Source: an uncultured Rickettsiales bacterium (GTDB lineage Bacteria > Pseudomonadota > Alphaproteobacteria > Rickettsiales > UBA1997). From it: 40,044 nt of DNA. Each line of letters begins with the position of its first letter. Position 1 is the first letter of the stretch. Location: assembly GCA_905478165.1 (NCBI GenBank), contig CAJQHK010000012.1:1-40044 (forward strand). The letters run 5' to 3'. The notes beneath the pieces are model-generated. The model was not told the origin of the DNA, searched no databases, and worked only from the letters and a program-made list of their open reading frames with translations. Positions 37,484 to 40,044 of the stretch are shown in pieces. The translations under genes and the position numbers were made by a program.

Positions 37484-37651
37484 CTAAGGAACCTCTCCTG
37501 TCTTTGGATTAATTGCTAAATAAAGATAGAGATTCTTAAATCCTAGCTTTATCTTTACTGGAGTTCCGATTCCGGTTCTAAACCATCAGTGACCTGTTTT
37601 ACTGTGAGTGCCAAATCTTGATTCATCGAAGAACTAATATTCTATAAGGAT
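37484..37651 (-). mobile_element. IS630-type transposase remnant
   Basis: On the minus strand, codons read FFDESRFGTHSKTGH, stop, WFRTGIGTPVKIKLGFKNLY, then L-Y-L-A-I-N-P-K-T-G-E. This is the DDE-domain region around the middle aspartate of IS630-family transposases, where the two stops replace an expected W and G. An open piece with I-L-I-E-Y lies just upstream. Only about 55 codons survive and no terminal repeats are visible. It begins about 40 bases after the truncated dnaE. Confidence 0.75.
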
Positions 37652-37717
37652 GGGGGTTGTTATCATGAGGTGCGTTTTATGGTGATTCAAGGAAAAAGTA
37701 TTAGATATCATGGTGTC

Positions 37718-37753
37718 GGATTAATGCGATGATTATATTTATCAAACCAAAAA
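37718..37753 (+). repeat. 36-base repeat shared with 31991-32026
   Basis: The segment GGATTAATGCGATGA...ATTTATCAAACCAAAAA matches 31991-32026 at 29 of 36 positions, including 17 identical bases at the right end. Both copies lie within a few hundred bases of transposase debris. Between the IS630 remnant and the engB promoter nothing else is recognised. Confidence 0.5.
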
Positions 37754-37762
37754 TTTCTTTAA

Positions 37763-37791
37763 TTGCAAGATATATATTCTTGTTTTATAAT
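37763..37791 (+). promoter_or_regulatory. Sigma-70-type promoter of engB
   Basis: TTGCAA at 37763-37768 and TATAAT at 37786-37791 are spaced by exactly 17 bases. Transcription would be expected to start near 37798, right at the engB ATG at 37799. Confidence 0.65.
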
Positions 37792-37798
37792 ACTTTTT

Positions 37799-38395
37799 AT
37801 GAAAAAAAATATTTTTACTTCAGAACCAAAGTTTCTTATGTCAGTTGCCAATTTAGAGCAATTGCCAAAATTAAGAAATACAGAAATTGCATTTATTGGC
37901 AGATCAAACGTCGGAAAATCAACGTTGATTAACAAAATATTGGGAAAAAAAATTGCCCTGACTTCAAAAACCCCAGGAAGAACTAAGCAATTAAACTTCT
38001 TTTTACTAGAAGACAAATTGGCAATTGTTGATATGCCTGGATATGGCTATGCCAAAACCTCCAGATCAGATGTAAATCAATGGAAAAAGCTAAGTTTTGG
38101 ATATTTTGATAATAGCCCAAAACTGAAAAGAGTATTTTTATTAATTGATGTCAGAAGAGGTTTAGCAGAGAAAGATCTAGAAATAATAGATATTCTAAAC
38201 AAAATTCCTGTTAACTTTCAAATCATTTTAACAAAATCTGATGAGTTAAAAGATGATGAGATCAAGGAAACTCTATCAAAGGTTCAAGAGGATTCAATAA
38301 AATATCCAGCCATGAACCCTAAAATATTAGTATCTAGCAGTAAATATAATACTGCTATAGAGGAAATAAAAAATGAAATTATTGCTTTATGCTAA
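37799..38395 (+). CDS. engB: Ribosome biogenesis GTP-binding protein EngB/YsxC
   Basis: EngB is a small GTPase needed for large ribosomal subunit assembly. From the ATG at 37799 the protein has 198 residues with the P-loop GRSNVGKST, the switch region K-T-P-G-R-T-K-Q-L-N-F-F, the G3 motif D-M-P-G-Y-G-Y-A, and T-K-S-D as the G4 motif. A TTG at 37763 would add 12 residues, but that codon forms the -35 box of a good promoter, so I reject it. Its last seven bases overlap the start of the ankyrin gene. Confidence 0.95.
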   Translation: MKKNIFTSEPKFLMSVANLEQLPKLRNTEIAFIGRSNVGKSTLINKILGKKIALTSKTPGRTKQLNFFLLEDKLAIVDMPGYGYAKTSRSDVNQWKKLSFGYFDNSPKLKRVFLLIDVRRGLAEKDLEIIDILNKIPVNFQIILTKSDELKDDEIKETLSKVQEDSIKYPAMNPKILVSSSKYNTAIEEIKNEIIALC

Positions 38396-40044
38396 ATAAA
38401 TCACTTCTATTAATTACCATTATTTTTTCAAATATCGCATTTTCTAACGTAGTGACCTCTCATAACAATGTTGCAGACATAACGCAACTTATGAATGCGG
38501 TCATGAATAACGATATTGATGGAGTAGAATTTTTTTCAACCAAAGAACAGAAAATCATAAATAAACAAAATATTGGTGGCGCAACCGCCCTTCATTTAGC
38601 TGCTAGAAGAGAAAATTCAGAAATAGTGGCGACCCTTCTAAAAAATAAAGCCAAAACAGATCTTAGAGATCAAGAGGGCTGGACACCTCTAATGCGAGCA
38701 GCTGCAAACTGTAGAACAAAGAATGTGGAGTTATTAATTAATGCTGGAGCTAATATATTTTTTAACAACTACAATAATGAATCAGCCCTATTATATGCAA
38801 CAAGTAGTAGATGCTTAAAGTTGGTTACAAAATTTAAAGAAATGTCCCTATTGAAATACTCTTTTTTAAAATTAAAAATATTTAAAATAAATATTCAAAA
38901 ATCTATCTATATAGCAAGTAGAGATAAAAATTCTAAAATTAAAGATGAATTAAATCAAATTTTATTACATTTAGATAGTCTATATGAGGTTAAAAAGAAC
39001 AAAACTTCAGAAGGAAAAAAAATACTCCTAAAAACAAGTCCTTTATTTTCAGAGAAAAATATCAAAATTTACGGTAAAAAAAATTTTCCAACAATAAGTC
39101 CAGAAATACCAAAAAATAATATTATTAAAAAAAAACAAGGCGACAAACTAAGAAAATTACAAAATAAAACCATATCAAATCCAAGCAAAAATCTAGTTAA
39201 AGCCTTGAACATAAAGCCTGTTCTAGAAAAAAATAACATGATCACTGACAAACCTTCTAAGAAATTTAAATTTAAAAAACCTACTCAAAAAAAGACCGAT
39301 CCAAAAGTAACATTAGAGCATAAAAGTAAAAAAATTAAACTAAAAGTTAAGGAGGGTGATAAGTCTAGTAATAAAAAAAGTATTAAATCCAGAAATACGC
39401 AAAAAATAAATAAACAATATTTATTTAACAAAAAGAATAACCCGAAACAAAATATTACTGAAGAGAAGCCTGTTCTAGAAAAAAATAACATGATCACTGA
39501 CAAACCTTCTAAGAAATTTAAATTTGAAAAACCTACTCAAAAAAAGACCGATCCAAAAGTAACATTAGAGCATAAAAGTAAAAAAATTAAACTAAAAGTT
39601 AAGGAGGAGGAAAAAATTGAGGTATTTAGTCTAAGACCAGAAGTAAAGGAGGGTGGTAAAAAATTTAAATTTATAAAAAAACCAACAACAGATACCGATA
39701 AGCCTAGTAATAAAAAAAGTATTAAATCCAGAAATACGCAAAAAATAAATAAACAATATTTACTTAACAAAAATAATAACCCAAAACAAAATATTACTAA
39801 AGAGAAGCCTGTTCTAGAAAAAAATAACATAATCACTGACGAACCTTCTAAGAAATTTAAATTTAAAAAACCTACTCAAAAAAAGACCGATCCAAAAGTA
39901 ACATTAGAGCGTAAAAATAAAAAAATTAAACTAAAAGTTAAGGAGGAGGAAAAAATTGAGGTATTTAGTCTAAGACCAGAAGTAAAGGAGGGTGGTAAAA
40001 AATTTAAATTTATAAAAAAACCAACAACAGATACCGATAAGCCT
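38389..40044 (+). CDS. Exported ankyrin-repeat protein with lysine-rich internal repeats (partial)
   Basis: The frame is open from the ATG at 38389 to the window edge (552 codons), so the C-terminus is missing. Residues 1-19 form a Sec signal peptide (hydrophobic LLLITIIFSNIAFS). Two ankyrin repeats lie at about 62-94 (ATALHLAARRENSEIVATLL) and 95-128 (GWTPLMRAAANCRTKNVELL), with a degenerate third after them. From about residue 185 the protein is lysine-rich, low in hydrophobics. It contains near-identical repeats starting at residues 276, 360 and 473, each with K-F-K-F and K-I-K-L-K-V strings. It overlaps engB by seven bases. Such proteins are often secreted or surface effectors in host-associated bacteria; the target is unknown. 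Confidence 0.85.
   Translation, partial: MLNKSLLLITIIFSNIAFSNVVTSHNNVADITQLMNAVMNNDIDGVEFFSTKEQKIINKQNIGGATALHLAARRENSEIVATLLKNKAKTDLRDQEGWTPLMRAAANCRTKNVELLINAGANIFFNNYNNESALLYATSSRCLKLVTKFKEMSLLKYSFLKLKIFKINIQKSIYIASRDKNSKIKDELNQILLHLDSLYEVKKNKTSEGKKILLKTSPLFSEKNIKIYGKKNFPTISPEIPKNNIIKKKQGDKLRKLQNKTISNPSKNLVKALNIKPVLEKNNMITDKPSKKFKFKKPTQKKTDPKVTLEHKSKKIKLKVKEGDKSSNKKSIKSRNTQKINKQYLFNKKNNPKQNITEEKPVLEKNNMITDKPSKKFKFEKPTQKKTDPKVTLEHKSKKIKLKVKEEEKIEVFSLRPEVKEGGKKFKFIKKPTTDTDKPSNKKSIKSRNTQKINKQYLLNKNNNPKQNITKEKPVLEKNNIITDEPSKKFKFKKPTQKKTDPKVTLERKNKKIKLKVKEEEKIEVFSLRPEVKEGGKKFKFIKKPTTDTDKP
39214..40044 (+). repeat. Tandem intragenic repeats, three units
   Basis: Units begin at 39214, 39466 and 39805, each with codons for K-P-V-L-E-K-N-N. 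Unit 1 is 252 bases (84 codons). Unit 2 is 339 bases (113 codons) because it carries 29 extra codons including E-V-F-S-L-R-P-E-V-K. Unit 3 also carries that block and runs off the window. Units are nearly identical in DNA and all length changes are multiples of three, so the reading frame has been kept. Confidence 0.9.

Noticed and set aside
37763-37798. Upstream TTG start for engB
   Set aside because: The codon is part of a good -35 box and the added residues are not in the family; the ATG at 37799 gives the normal N-terminus.
39069-39836. Three minus-strand open frames sharing the start MSVIMLFFSRTGF or similar
   Set aside because: They are antisense shadows of the tandem repeats inside the ankyrin gene, which explains their identical N-termini.
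39214-40044. CRISPR-like array
   Set aside because: Units are 250-340 bases, in-frame and coding, with no short spacers.

Overview
The window is AT-rich (roughly 30% G+C by eye) alphaproteobacterial chromosome. The gene set suggests a host-associated relative of the Rickettsiales or Holosporales. It has scattered type IV secretion genes (a VirB2-like pilin and VirB11), an exported ankyrin protein, a propionyl/acetyl-CoA carboxylase alpha subunit, a catalytically degenerate SuhB-like protein, palindromic intergenic repeats, decayed transposase pieces and short broken operons. It also keeps genes that the most reduced Rickettsiales lack: homoserine dehydrogenase, quinolinate synthase, L-serine dehydratase, 2-amino-3-ketobutyrate CoA ligase, a D-amino-acid transaminase, LpxD and a cyo-type quinol oxidase. 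Placement below class level is inference.

Layout. 1-2.5 kb: palindromic repeat, rpmB with a terminator, a cysteine-rich VirB2-like pilin, comF and a second palindromic repeat. 2.5-6.5 kb, minus: SemiSWEET, murB, sdaA, cysS in a tight run. 6.7-10.7 kb, plus: nusA, infB. 10.7-14.4 kb, minus: suhB-like, DUF2063 (HvfC/BufC-type), mnmG, holC. 14.8-19.8 kb, minus: kbl, an outer-membrane porin, virB11, lpxD. 20-22.2 kb, minus: rnc and a phosphohexomutase; then dusB on plus. 23.4-27.2 kb, minus: cyoA, cyoB, a palindromic repeat, cyoC; no cyoD. 27.4-31.6 kb, plus: dat, a broken hisC-like fragment, pccA, nadA. 31.6-32.9 kb: tRNA-Ser(GGA), a gene graveyard with an IS30-type remnant, tRNA-Arg(TCT). 33.1-40 kb, plus: hom, skp, a dnaE lacking its C-terminal third, an IS630-type remnant, engB, and an ankyrin protein with long internal repeats that runs off the window.

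The genes describe a cell with peptidoglycan (murB, dat), lipid A (lpxD), periplasmic chaperoning of outer-membrane proteins (skp, porin), aerobic quinol oxidation, some amino-acid and NAD biosynthesis, and secretion machinery. No complete new multi-gene system is evident. The most unusual items are the truncated dnaE beside transposase debris, the VirB2-like pilin with an added cysteine-rich domain, the repeat-bearing exported ankyrin protein, and a palindromic repeat family whose hairpin stems differ by paired changes while the flanks are conserved.
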